From Melioribacteraceae bacterium (GTDB taxonomy: Bacteria; Bacteroidota; Ignavibacteria; Ignavibacteriales; Melioribacteraceae), in the NCBI GenBank assembly GCA_011525875.1, contig WYBN01000012.1:1-64000 (forward strand): a DNA stretch of 64,000 bases, in the 5' to 3' direction. Both the position numbers and the translations under genes were made by a program. Shown piece after piece: positions 18,951 through 26,142 of the stretch. Under the pieces are notes generated by a model. It worked only from the letters and a program-made list of their open reading frames with translations, did not search any database and had not been told where the DNA came from. Position 1 is the first letter of the stretch. Every line of letters starts with the position of its first letter.

Positions 18951-20597
18951 ATGCTTTTTGAAGTGATAATGCCGCAGATGGGTGAAAGTATAACTGAGGG
19001 AACTCTTATTAAATGGCATAAGAAAAAAGGTGACCCCGTCCAAAAAGATGAAATAATTTTTGAAATAAGCACTGATAAGGTTGACACCGAAATACCAAGT
19101 CCAGAAACAGGAACACTGAAGGAAATAAAAGTATTTGAAAACGAAACCGTTGAAGTCGGAACCGTGGTGGCGCTTATTGTAACTGAAGACAGTCAAGAAG
19201 AAAGTCCTGCTGCGCAAGAAGTTCAAAATAAGTCGCAAGTTAAAAGTATTGAAGAGCCTCCTTCAACCACCCAGGTAGGCGGCGAAAGTGTTGATGTCAT
19301 TATGCCAAAGATGGGGGAATCTGTCATGGAAGGGACAATAATCAAGTGGCATAAAAAAGTCGGTGATAAAATTGAACGCGACGAAATAATTTTTGAAATA
19401 AGTACTGACAAGGTAGATACTGAAGTCCCTTCACCTGCGGAAGGAATATTAACCGAAATATTATTTAACGAGAATGATACCATTGAAGTTGGAACTACGG
19501 TAGCGAGAATAACATCGGCAACCGGGCGTATGCCAATTAAGCAAACTAAAGCTGAAGAAATGAACCGCAAAGAGACAGAATTAAAAACTAAAGAGAGCGT
19601 AAATACTACCGCTCAGTCTCAGCCTAAAATAACCGAAGGGAGCAGAGGGCAGGCATCAAAGTATTATTCTCCTCTCGTTATGAATATTGCAAAGAAAGAA
19701 AATGTGAGTTATGATGAACTTGAAAATATTTCCGGAACCGGCTTAAACAACAGAGTTACAAAAAATGATTTACTAAATTACATTGAGGATAGGAAGTCAG
19801 GTAAAATGAAATCTGACAAAAAAGAACCTGCACAAAGTAAAGCCGAAGAAAAACATGCAGCTTCGCCTAAAAAAGTTTTTGAGGAAGACGAAATTCGGAA
19901 AATAATTCCTATGGATAATATCCGGCAGCGGATAATGTATCACATGGTCAATAGCCGGGATACATCTGTGCATGTTACTGCAGTCGTTGAAGTCGATATG
20001 ACCAAGATATATGATTTTCTGCAAAGAAATAAAAACAGCTTTGAAAAGAATGAAAGCGTTAAACTAACCTATATGCCATTTATTTGTTTTGCATGTATAA
20101 AGGCGCTGAAGGAATATCCGCTGCTTAACTCTTCAATAGATGATAAAAATATTATCATGAAGAAAAATATTAATCTTGGCATTGCCGTTTCAGTAGAACC
20201 TAACGGTTTGATCGTTCCGAATATCAAGGATGCCGACGAAAAAAATATCCGAGGATTGGCAAAAGCAATAAGCGAACTGAGCTATAAATCGCGCAATAAA
20301 GGATTGATCCCGGATGATATAATGAACGGCACTTTTTCAATTACAAATTACGGCGTTTTCGGATCCTTATTCGGAACGCCGATAATCAATCAACCGGAAG
20401 TTGGAATTCTTGGAGTGGGTACTGTAACCAAAAAACCTGTAGTGATTGAAAATGACGGTATAGAATCAATAGCAATCAAACCGATGATGTATCTTTCTCT
20501 CAGCCACGATCACAGACTCATTGACGGAATGCTTGGCGGAAAGTTTTTGAAAATGATTAAAGATACATTAGAAAATTTTGATACGAATCTTGTCTGA
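18951..20597 (+). CDS. 2-oxoacid dehydrogenase E2 with two lipoyl domains
   Basis: This dihydrolipoamide acyltransferase of 548 residues is built from ATG 18951 (GGGAGA just upstream; the in-frame TTG at 18939 is less likely). Two tandem lipoyl domains carry lysines 43 and 154, each in the sequence EISTDKVDTE. An E3-binding domain follows at about 230-270 (YYSPLVMNIAKKENVSYDEL), then a lysine-rich linker and the catalytic acyltransferase domain with SLSHDHRLIDGMLGG, which holds the active-site His and Asp. The core forms the multimeric scaffold of the complex. Two lipoyl domains exceed the single one typical of branched-chain E2, so substrate remains open. Acceptors for LipB/LipA are therefore encoded on both sides. 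Confidence 0.93.
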   Translation: MLFEVIMPQMGESITEGTLIKWHKKKGDPVQKDEIIFEISTDKVDTEIPSPETGTLKEIKVFENETVEVGTVVALIVTEDSQEESPAAQEVQNKSQVKSIEEPPSTTQVGGESVDVIMPKMGESVMEGTIIKWHKKVGDKIERDEIIFEISTDKVDTEVPSPAEGILTEILFNENDTIEVGTTVARITSATGRMPIKQTKAEEMNRKETELKTKESVNTTAQSQPKITEGSRGQASKYYSPLVMNIAKKENVSYDELENISGTGLNNRVTKNDLLNYIEDRKSGKMKSDKKEPAQSKAEEKHAASPKKVFEEDEIRKIIPMDNIRQRIMYHMVNSRDTSVHVTAVVEVDMTKIYDFLQRNKNSFEKNESVKLTYMPFICFACIKALKEYPLLNSSIDDKNIIMKKNINLGIAVSVEPNGLIVPNIKDADEKNIRGLAKAISELSYKSRNKGLIPDDIMNGTFSITNYGVFGSLFGTPIINQPEVGILGVGTVTKKPVVIENDGIESIAIKPMMYLSLSHDHRLIDGMLGGKFLKMIKDTLENFDTNLV

Positions 20598-20626
20598 AAT
20601 TACTGGAGTAAAAGTTAAAGGATAAT

Positions 20627-21538
20627 ATGATTAATCAACACCAGAGAACATTTAAGGAAGTAATAGAAAAAGAACGCGGAGAATTAGGGAAAAGACCCGA
20701 TTGGCTTAAAGTAAAACTTCCTTCCGGACAAAATTATAAGGATGTTCATTCATTACTCAGAAAATCAAAACTAAATACTGTTTGCGAAGAAGCAAAATGC
20801 CCGAATATCGCGGAATGCTGGAACAGCCGCACAGCAACCTTCATGATTTTAGGCGATACATGTACGCGAAGCTGCGGCTTCTGTAATGTCAAAGTCGGAC
20901 TTCCGACAGAACTTGATCTTGGTGAGCCGCTAAGAGTTGCAGAATCGGTTGAGGCGTTGAAACTCAGACACGTAGTCATCACTTCGGTTAACCGCGATGA
21001 GTTGCTTAATGGCGGAGCAGAAATATTTTCCGAATGTGTCCGCTTGATAAACGAACGCATGCCAAAGACCACAGTTGAAATTCTTATACCTGATTTCAAA
21101 GGTGAAGAGAGCGCATTCGAAATAATTATGAAACATCCGCCGCATATTTTGAACCATAATCTCGAGACGGTAAAAAGGCTTTACCATGCGGTTCGCCCAC
21201 AGGCTAAGTATGAAAGAAGCCTTGAGTTGATTTCATGGTTTAAAGATAAAGGGCTTAGAACGAAGAGCGGAATAATGGTAGGAATAGGGGAAGAAACAAA
21301 CGAAGTAATTTCGTTGATGAACAATTTAAGAAAAGCCGGCTGCGATATAATGACAATCGGTCAATACTTGCAGCCGACAAAAAATCATCTGCCTGTGCAT
21401 AGGTTTGTTACGCTCGAAGAATTCGATTTATACAAAGTTGAAGGCAGAAAAATGGGATTCCTATCGGTCGAGTCCGGACCTCTTGTCAGAAGTTCATACC
21501 ATGCCGATAAACAGGCAAGAGATATGTGGGAAGAATAA
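20627..21538 (+). CDS. lipA: Lipoyl synthase
   Basis: This radical SAM enzyme of 303 residues inserts two sulfurs into the octanoyl group of lipoyl domains. The auxiliary cluster cysteines are 53, 58 and 64 (CEEAKCPNIAEC), and the SAM cluster cysteines are 79, 83 and 86 (CTRSCGFC). The C-terminal RSSYHA provides the serine ligand of the auxiliary cluster. All ligands are intact. A spacer of 29 bases separates it from E2, with a weak AAAGGATA ribosome site. It ends the lipoyl gene run; a 310-base gap with regulatory signals precedes korD. Confidence 0.96.
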   Translation: MINQHQRTFKEVIEKERGELGKRPDWLKVKLPSGQNYKDVHSLLRKSKLNTVCEEAKCPNIAECWNSRTATFMILGDTCTRSCGFCNVKVGLPTELDLGEPLRVAESVEALKLRHVVITSVNRDELLNGGAEIFSECVRLINERMPKTTVEILIPDFKGEESAFEIIMKHPPHILNHNLETVKRLYHAVRPQAKYERSLELISWFKDKGLRTKSGIMVGIGEETNEVISLMNNLRKAGCDIMTIGQYLQPTKNHLPVHRFVTLEEFDLYKVEGRKMGFLSVESGPLVRSSYHADKQARDMWEE

Positions 21539-21615
21539 GACATCAGTTCTTTTTCTCATTTCCTCAAATTTCTCTTCTCAATAATGAAAACTATACGGGA
21601 AAAATTTTCCATGCC

Positions 21616-21641
21616 ATTCATTTTTGTTCATTAAAATGAAT
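21616..21641. promoter_or_regulatory. Dyad upstream of the kor sigma-54-like promoter
   Basis: ATTCATTTT at 21616-21624 is perfectly complementary to AAAATGAAT at 21633-21641. Its centre is about 78 bases before the start predicted from the -24/-12 element, where an enhancer-binding activator could sit. Two further palindromes lie near it (GGAAAA/TTTTCC at 21598-21610, GTATTT/AAATAC at 21645-21657). The whole gap 21539-21848 has no gene; it holds these dyads, the promoter candidate and the leader hairpin. Confidence 0.35.
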
Positions 21642-21680
21642 TTTGTATTTTAAATACGGGTTATAAAGCTATTCGGTTTA

Positions 21681-21696
21681 TGGCATGTTTTTGGCA
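21681..21696 (+). promoter_or_regulatory. Sigma-54-like -24/-12 promoter for korDABC
   Basis: TGGCATGTTTTTGGCA matches ten of the twelve defined positions of the TGGCACG-N4-TTGCW consensus. It has the near-invariant GG and GC in exact register (bases 21682-21683 and 21694-21695). It predicts transcription from about 21707, giving a leader of about 142 bases before korD. Confidence 0.45.
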
Positions 21697-21793
21697 AACC
21701 TTTATAAAGAATAAAGTAAATGGAAATGAAAAATTTTAATACCCTAAATATTCTACAATGCATTATCAACCTAATCAAATAGATGATTATGGC

Positions 21794-21821
21794 AAAGGGT
21801 TACTGTATAGTAACCTTTTTT
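21794..21821 (+). terminator. Terminator-like hairpin in the korD leader
   Basis: GGTTACT at 21798-21804 pairs with AGTAACC at 21809-21815 across a GTAT loop. The stem can be extended by four more pairs including one G-U, and six T residues follow. It ends 27 bases before the korD ATG. It may be an attenuator in the kor message or a late terminator for lipA. Confidence 0.6.
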
Positions 21822-21848
21822 ATTTTAAACCGAATACGAGGTAATTTT

Positions 21849-22133
21849 ATGGCAAAAGTAAAAGGCGATATTATTATTGACATCGAAAAATGCAAAGGAT
21901 GCGAATTATGTATTGAGGCTTGCCCTCAGGACACTCTTGAACAATCCCGCTCGGTAAATACTAAAGGCTATCTTTATATTGTAAAAGTGCAGGATAATTG
22001 TACCGGCTGCACGAATTGTGCGTTAGTCTGTCCGGACGGCGCAATAACGGTTTTCAGACAATCCGGGAAAAAGAAGGAACAAATTGCAAAAATAACTAAT
22101 GTTACTGGCGATCTTAAAGTTACGGTGGGATAA
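21849..22133 (+). CDS. korD: 2-oxoacid:ferredoxin oxidoreductase delta (ferredoxin-like) subunit
   Basis: This 94-residue protein has two [4Fe-4S] motifs: Cys15-x2-Cys18-x2-Cys21-x3-Cys25 and Cys51-x2-Cys54-x2-Cys57-x3-Cys61. It passes electrons between the TPP subunit and external ferredoxin in four-subunit KorABCD-type enzymes. ATG 21849 has GAGG upstream; reading from further-upstream codons would put the leader hairpin inside the coding region, so it is rejected. The stop overlaps the korA start by one base. Confidence 0.9.
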   Translation: MAKVKGDIIIDIEKCKGCELCIEACPQDTLEQSRSVNTKGYLYIVKVQDNCTGCTNCALVCPDGAITVFRQSGKKKEQIAKITNVTGDLKVTVG

Positions 22134-23206
22134 TGAAAAAAGAATTTAAATTAATGAAAGGCAACGAAGCATTAGCTGAAGCTGCAATACGAGCCGGCTG
22201 CGATGCATATTTTGGCTATCCAATTACTCCGCAATCCGAAGTGCTTGAATATCTGAGCCGTGAAGCTCACAACAGAACCGGCATGGTTGTTCTTCAAGCA
22301 GAAAGCGAGATTGCATCAATTAATATGGTTTACGGCGCAGCGGGAACCGGCAAGAAAGTAATGACTTCTTCATCAAGTCCGGGGATAAGTTTAATGCAGG
22401 AAGGAATCTCATATATCGCATGCGCCGAATTACCTTGTTTGATTGTCAATGTGAGTAGAGGCGGTCCAGGGTTAGGAACTATTCAGCCTGCACAAAGTGA
22501 TTACTTTCAATCTGTTAAAGGCGGCGGGCATGGCGATTACCATCTTATAGTTCTTGCGCCTTCAACCGTCCAGGAGATGTCAGACTTTGTCGAATTCTCA
22601 TTCGAGCTTGCCTTTAAATATCGTAATCCTGTGATGATACTTACTGACGGAGCTTTAGGTCAGATGATGGAAAAAGTAGAATTGAAGCCGCAGGTTGAAA
22701 GATTTCATGAAGAGTTTAATTGGGCTACCACAGGAAGAAAAAACGGAAATAGCCGCGTTATAACGTCATTGAATCTTGAAGCGGAAAAAATGGAAGAAAT
22801 CAATATTCACCTACAAAAAAAATATGAAATGATTACAAAAAACGAGATTAGATTCGAAGCAATTAATTGTGAAGATGCTGATTATTTAATTGTTGCTTAC
22901 GGGCTGGTTGCGCGAATCTGCCAAAAAGCAGCTGATCTCGCAAGAGAAAAGGGTATAAAAGCCGGGGTATTCAGACCTATTACACTATTCCCTTATCCTT
23001 ATGAAGAATTAAAAAATGCTGCAAAAAATGTCAAAGGCATTCTTGATGTTGAAATGAACGCCGGACAGATGATCGAAGACGTTAGACTTGCTGTAGGAAA
23101 TGAATTGCCGGTCGCATTTCACGGAAGAATGGGCGGCGTAGTTCCGTCACCGGAAGAAATTCTTGAAAAATTGGAAATGAAATTTCTTGGAGGTTCAAAT
23201 GAATGA
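22133..23206 (+). CDS. korA: 2-oxoglutarate:ferredoxin oxidoreductase alpha subunit
   Basis: This 357-residue subunit combines the pyrimidine-binding and transketolase-C-like domains of 2-oxoacid:ferredoxin oxidoreductases. Seen: GNEALAEAAIRAGCDAYFGYPITPQ at the N-terminus, SSSPGISLMQEGISY, NVSRGGPGLGT, and a C-terminal FRPITLFPYP segment. Kor interconverts 2-oxoglutarate plus CoA with succinyl-CoA, CO2 and reduced ferredoxin; in this lineage it can run oxidatively or reductively. The closely related 2-oxoisovalerate (Vor) enzymes cannot be excluded from sequence alone. It is translationally coupled to korD and overlaps korB by eight bases. Confidence 0.88.
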   Translation: MKKEFKLMKGNEALAEAAIRAGCDAYFGYPITPQSEVLEYLSREAHNRTGMVVLQAESEIASINMVYGAAGTGKKVMTSSSSPGISLMQEGISYIACAELPCLIVNVSRGGPGLGTIQPAQSDYFQSVKGGGHGDYHLIVLAPSTVQEMSDFVEFSFELAFKYRNPVMILTDGALGQMMEKVELKPQVERFHEEFNWATTGRKNGNSRVITSLNLEAEKMEEINIHLQKKYEMITKNEIRFEAINCEDADYLIVAYGLVARICQKAADLAREKGIKAGVFRPITLFPYPYEELKNAAKNVKGILDVEMNAGQMIEDVRLAVGNELPVAFHGRMGGVVPSPEEILEKLEMKFLGGSNE

Positions 23207-24035
23207 AAAAAAAATGACAGGCGACGAACATTATGAAACAATGATTGCTGAAGAAAATATCTGTATAAACGAAAATATAGTTTATGATAAACCTCATGAT
23301 GCGTTATACAGCACGCCCATGCATTACTGCCCTGGCTGCGGACACGGTGTTGTGCATAGATTAATTGCGGAAGTTGTTGAAGAACTTGGAATTATACACG
23401 ATGTCATCGGCGTAGCGCCTGTTGGCTGTTCGGTTCTTGCTTATAATTATTTAAACATCGATATGTCTGAAGCCGCCCACGGAAGAGCCTCGGCAGTGGC
23501 AACGGGCATTAAACGTGTTTTACCTGATAAATATGTTTTTTCATATCAAGGAGATGGCGATCTCGCAGCTATTGGCACAGGCGAAACAATCCATACTTGC
23601 AACAGAGGGGAAAACATACTTGTAATATTTATCAATAACGGCATTTACGGTATGACAGGCGGACAAATGGCTCCTACAACGCTGGCAAATATGAAATCTT
23701 CAACTTCACCATTTGGAAGGGATGTTCAGACTATGGGCTATCCACTCAAAATAACCGAACTAGTTGCTCAACTTCCGGGAACTTATTATGTTACGCGGCA
23801 GTCCGTTCATAAGGCGGTTAATGTTCGAAAGACCAAGAAAGCAATAATGAACGGCTTTCTCTATCAAAAAGAGAATAAAGGCACGTGCTTTATAGAAGTA
23901 GTTTCGAATTGCCCTTCGAACTGGAAAATGAGTCCGGTAGAATCAAACAAATGGCTGGACGAAAATATGCTGCCTTTTTATCCTCTTGGGGATATTAAGA
24001 TTCCTTCCAACTCATCAAAGAATAACGGGGAATGA
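23199..24035 (+). CDS. korB: 2-oxoglutarate:ferredoxin oxidoreductase beta (TPP) subunit
   Basis: This 278-residue thiamine-diphosphate subunit starts at ATG 23199, which follows an ideal TTGGAGG; the upstream in-frame TTG 23187 is part of that ribosome site. The motif CPGCGHG holds Cys44 and Cys47 of an iron-sulfur site, and the TPP/Mg motif begins GDGD at 118-121 and continues to INNGIYGMTGGQ. It is the catalytic subunit paired with KorA. It overlaps the 3' end of korA by eight bases. Confidence 0.9.
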   Translation: MNEKKMTGDEHYETMIAEENICINENIVYDKPHDALYSTPMHYCPGCGHGVVHRLIAEVVEELGIIHDVIGVAPVGCSVLAYNYLNIDMSEAAHGRASAVATGIKRVLPDKYVFSYQGDGDLAAIGTGETIHTCNRGENILVIFINNGIYGMTGGQMAPTTLANMKSSTSPFGRDVQTMGYPLKITELVAQLPGTYYVTRQSVHKAVNVRKTKKAIMNGFLYQKENKGTCFIEVVSNCPSNWKMSPVESNKWLDENMLPFYPLGDIKIPSNSSKNNGE

Positions 24036-24036
24036 T

Positions 24037-24588
24037 ATGACTGAAGAAATTATAATTGCCGGATTTGGCGGACAGGGTGTTTTGTCAATGGGTATGGTGC
24101 TTTGTTACTCCGGAATGATTGAAGATAAAGAAGTAAGCTGGATGCCTTCATACGGTCCGGAAATGAGAGGCGGTACGGCAAACTGCATTGCGATAATAAG
24201 CGATGAAAAAATCAGCTCGCCCATCATTTCGAAATTTGATACGCTAATTGCTCTTAATCAACCATCGGTAGATAAGTTTGAAACCGCTGTTAAAAAAGGC
24301 GGTCTATTATTATACGAGAGTACGAATGTCATCAAACCGCCCACTAGAGATGATATCTCTGTCTACGGAATAGAAGCGAGTTCCGAAGCTGCAAAAATGA
24401 ATAACATAAAAATACTTAATATGATAATGCTTGGAGCTTTCCTAAAAAAGAAACCCATTATTTCGCTCGAGAATATATTGAATGGTCTAAAGCAAGTTCT
24501 TCCGGAGCGCTACCATAAACTGCTGCCTTTAAATGAACAAGCTATCAAGCGAGGCATGGAAATGATTGAAGAATTGCAGACGGCTTAA
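24037..24588 (+). CDS. korC: 2-oxoglutarate:ferredoxin oxidoreductase gamma subunit
   Basis: This 183-residue gamma-type subunit begins EEIIIAGFGGQGVLSMGMV, the standard PorG/KorC opening, with SYGPEMRGGTANC and LNQPSVDKF further on. ATG 24037 follows an ACGGGGA ribosome site one base after the korB stop; in-frame codons from 23986 would overlap korB widely. It completes the D-A-B-C order. The operon is convergent with xdhC, and the 113-base gap between the two stops shows no clear terminator. Confidence 0.9.
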   Translation: MTEEIIIAGFGGQGVLSMGMVLCYSGMIEDKEVSWMPSYGPEMRGGTANCIAIISDEKISSPIISKFDTLIALNQPSVDKFETAVKKGGLLLYESTNVIKPPTRDDISVYGIEASSEAAKMNNIKILNMIMLGAFLKKKPIISLENILNGLKQVLPERYHKLLPLNEQAIKRGMEMIEELQTA

Positions 24589-24701
24589 GATGGTTGAAAT
24601 TATCCTCGGAAGCTCCATGTTTTTCTCCCGAAATTAACGGCAAATTAATTTTTGGATATGCTTTATAATTATTTCCGCATTACTATCAAAGTCATCAGCA
24701 G

Positions 24702-25655
24702 TTATGTTTCGGATTTTATTTTTATAATTTCAGCAGCAATGCTGACTGCAATCTCAATCGGTTTGCTGCATTTAAATAAACCTACCGGAGCGTTTACTCT
24801 TTTAAGCTGCTCTTCGCTCACTCCGTTTTCTATTAAATTGAGAAAAGTAGTTTTGATCTTTGCATCGCTTCCCATTAATCCTATGTATGCAAGTCTTTTG
24901 TTTATCAATCTGCTAAGCACTTTCGCGTCGCTTTCATGAGAATGGGTTAAAATCACCGCATAATTTCTTTTCCCCTCTTCGATAACAGTATCTATCATAT
25001 CGAAGTTTATGTTAATTATTTTGTCTGCGGAATAGTTCATTTCTAAAGTAGGGACATGCTCCCTGTCGTCAATCAGTATAACCTTGAAGTCCAGCAGTTT
25101 CATTATTTTTGATAAGGCAAGACCCACATGACCGCCTCCGACAACATATATCGTCTCACTTATTCCAATCATTTCCCTATAATGCCAGTAATTCTCATTG
25201 TAAAAAGCGAACTCAAAATTAATTTCCCGTGAATCTTTCTCACATACCATTAGCCCATCATTATTGATGCAAAGCAGTTTTGGAATAGAGCTTTCAAATG
25301 ATTCTATGATAGAATTGATTATTTCGAAATGTGATTGGTTTAGTAATGTTATTGAGATTGTCTGAGAACCTGCGCAGATAAGCCCAGAAGATTTATCCTT
25401 TACCGGATAGTGTTTTAATTCTTTTATAAAATGAACTTTGGTGCCGGATGATAAATACCTTTTACATTCGTTAACGATGTTAAATTCCATTGTCCCGCCG
25501 CCTATGCTTCCGTATGTGTTTTCGGTTCCAACTGCCATCTTAAAACCTGCTTTCCCCGGCGAAGAATTTTTTGAATGCAGCACGCAGCACAACATCACAG
25601 CGTTCTTTTTTGATATTTCGTTTTTGATGAAAAGGAAAAAGTCATGATTATTCAT
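24702..25655 (-). CDS. xdhC: XdhC-family molybdenum cofactor maturation protein
   Basis: This 317-residue XdhC/CoxI-family protein binds sulfurated molybdenum cofactor and delivers it to xanthine-dehydrogenase-type enzymes. The N-terminal XdhC domain has an AVMLCCVLHSKNSSPGKAG stretch and GSIGGGTMEFNI. The C-terminal Rossmann domain has YVVGGGHVGLALS, ILIDDREHVPT and YIGLMGSDAKIKTT. It is the last gene of a minus-strand operon after the two XDH subunits and a small membrane protein, overlapping the latter by four bases. Confidence 0.88.
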   Translation of the reverse strand: MNNHDFFLFIKNEISKKNAVMLCCVLHSKNSSPGKAGFKMAVGTENTYGSIGGGTMEFNIVNECKRYLSSGTKVHFIKELKHYPVKDKSSGLICAGSQTISITLLNQSHFEIINSIIESFESSIPKLLCINNDGLMVCEKDSREINFEFAFYNENYWHYREMIGISETIYVVGGGHVGLALSKIMKLLDFKVILIDDREHVPTLEMNYSADKIININFDMIDTVIEEGKRNYAVILTHSHESDAKVLSRLINKRLAYIGLMGSDAKIKTTFLNLIENGVSEEQLKRVNAPVGLFKCSKPIEIAVSIAAEIIKIKSET

Positions 25656-26140
25656 TTGAAAATTACTCCGCTAAGAGAATAATATACAGCCATTACAGCC
25701 GAGAATACGGCGCTGGCGGTAAATCTCCTGCCGTATTGAATTTTATTTTGAATAAAAAAATTAGCGGTGAACGATACAGGAAGATTTGCTGTGAATGAAA
25801 TTAAACCTATTCTAAATAAATCCCATCCCATAAGAGAATTGTTGAGGGAAAACAGAGCTATAAAAAAAACATGACGCGTAATCCAAAGTGGATTAAAGTA
25901 GAGGATAGCGAGCAAAGTTCTTTTGAGCCCTCCGGAGAATGACGCGCTCCTGGGTGCGGTTTTGTCAATCCAGGCGAAGTAATTCGGAATTTCGAATGAA
26001 TAGATTGCAGCCCCTATAATTATCATCCCGATCATTCTGGAAACCAAAAATTCGTTTGCGATTAATGCAGCTATTGTGTCACCAGATGCGTAAATAAACA
26101 TTCCCCTCAGAACATTATTAATGTTATAAACCATTTTCAT
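25652..26140 (-). CDS. Small integral membrane protein in the xdh operon
   Basis: I do not recognise the family with confidence. The 162 residues contain about four hydrophobic segments (for example MIGMIIIGAAIYSFEI, FFIALFSLNNSLMGW, FTASAVFSAVMAVYYSLSG), a conserved-looking NPLWITRH between them and an early GDTIAALIANE. The size and GDTIAAL segment faintly recall Mpv17/PMP22-like proteins, but this is only a resemblance. The gene is two bases from the large XDH subunit and overlaps xdhC by four, so it is co-expressed with them. It could be a purine transporter accessory or membrane anchor. Confidence 0.6.
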   Translation of the reverse strand: MKMVYNINNVLRGMFIYASGDTIAALIANEFLVSRMIGMIIIGAAIYSFEIPNYFAWIDKTAPRSASFSGGLKRTLLAILYFNPLWITRHVFFIALFSLNNSLMGWDLFRIGLISFTANLPVSFTANFFIQNKIQYGRRFTASAVFSAVMAVYYSLSGVIFK

Positions 26141-26142
26141 TT

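Noticed and set aside
21783..21848. Longer korD reading frame beginning at 21783
   Set aside because: It would encode the leader hairpin, while ATG 21849 has GAGG and gives the standard two-cluster ferredoxin-like subunit.
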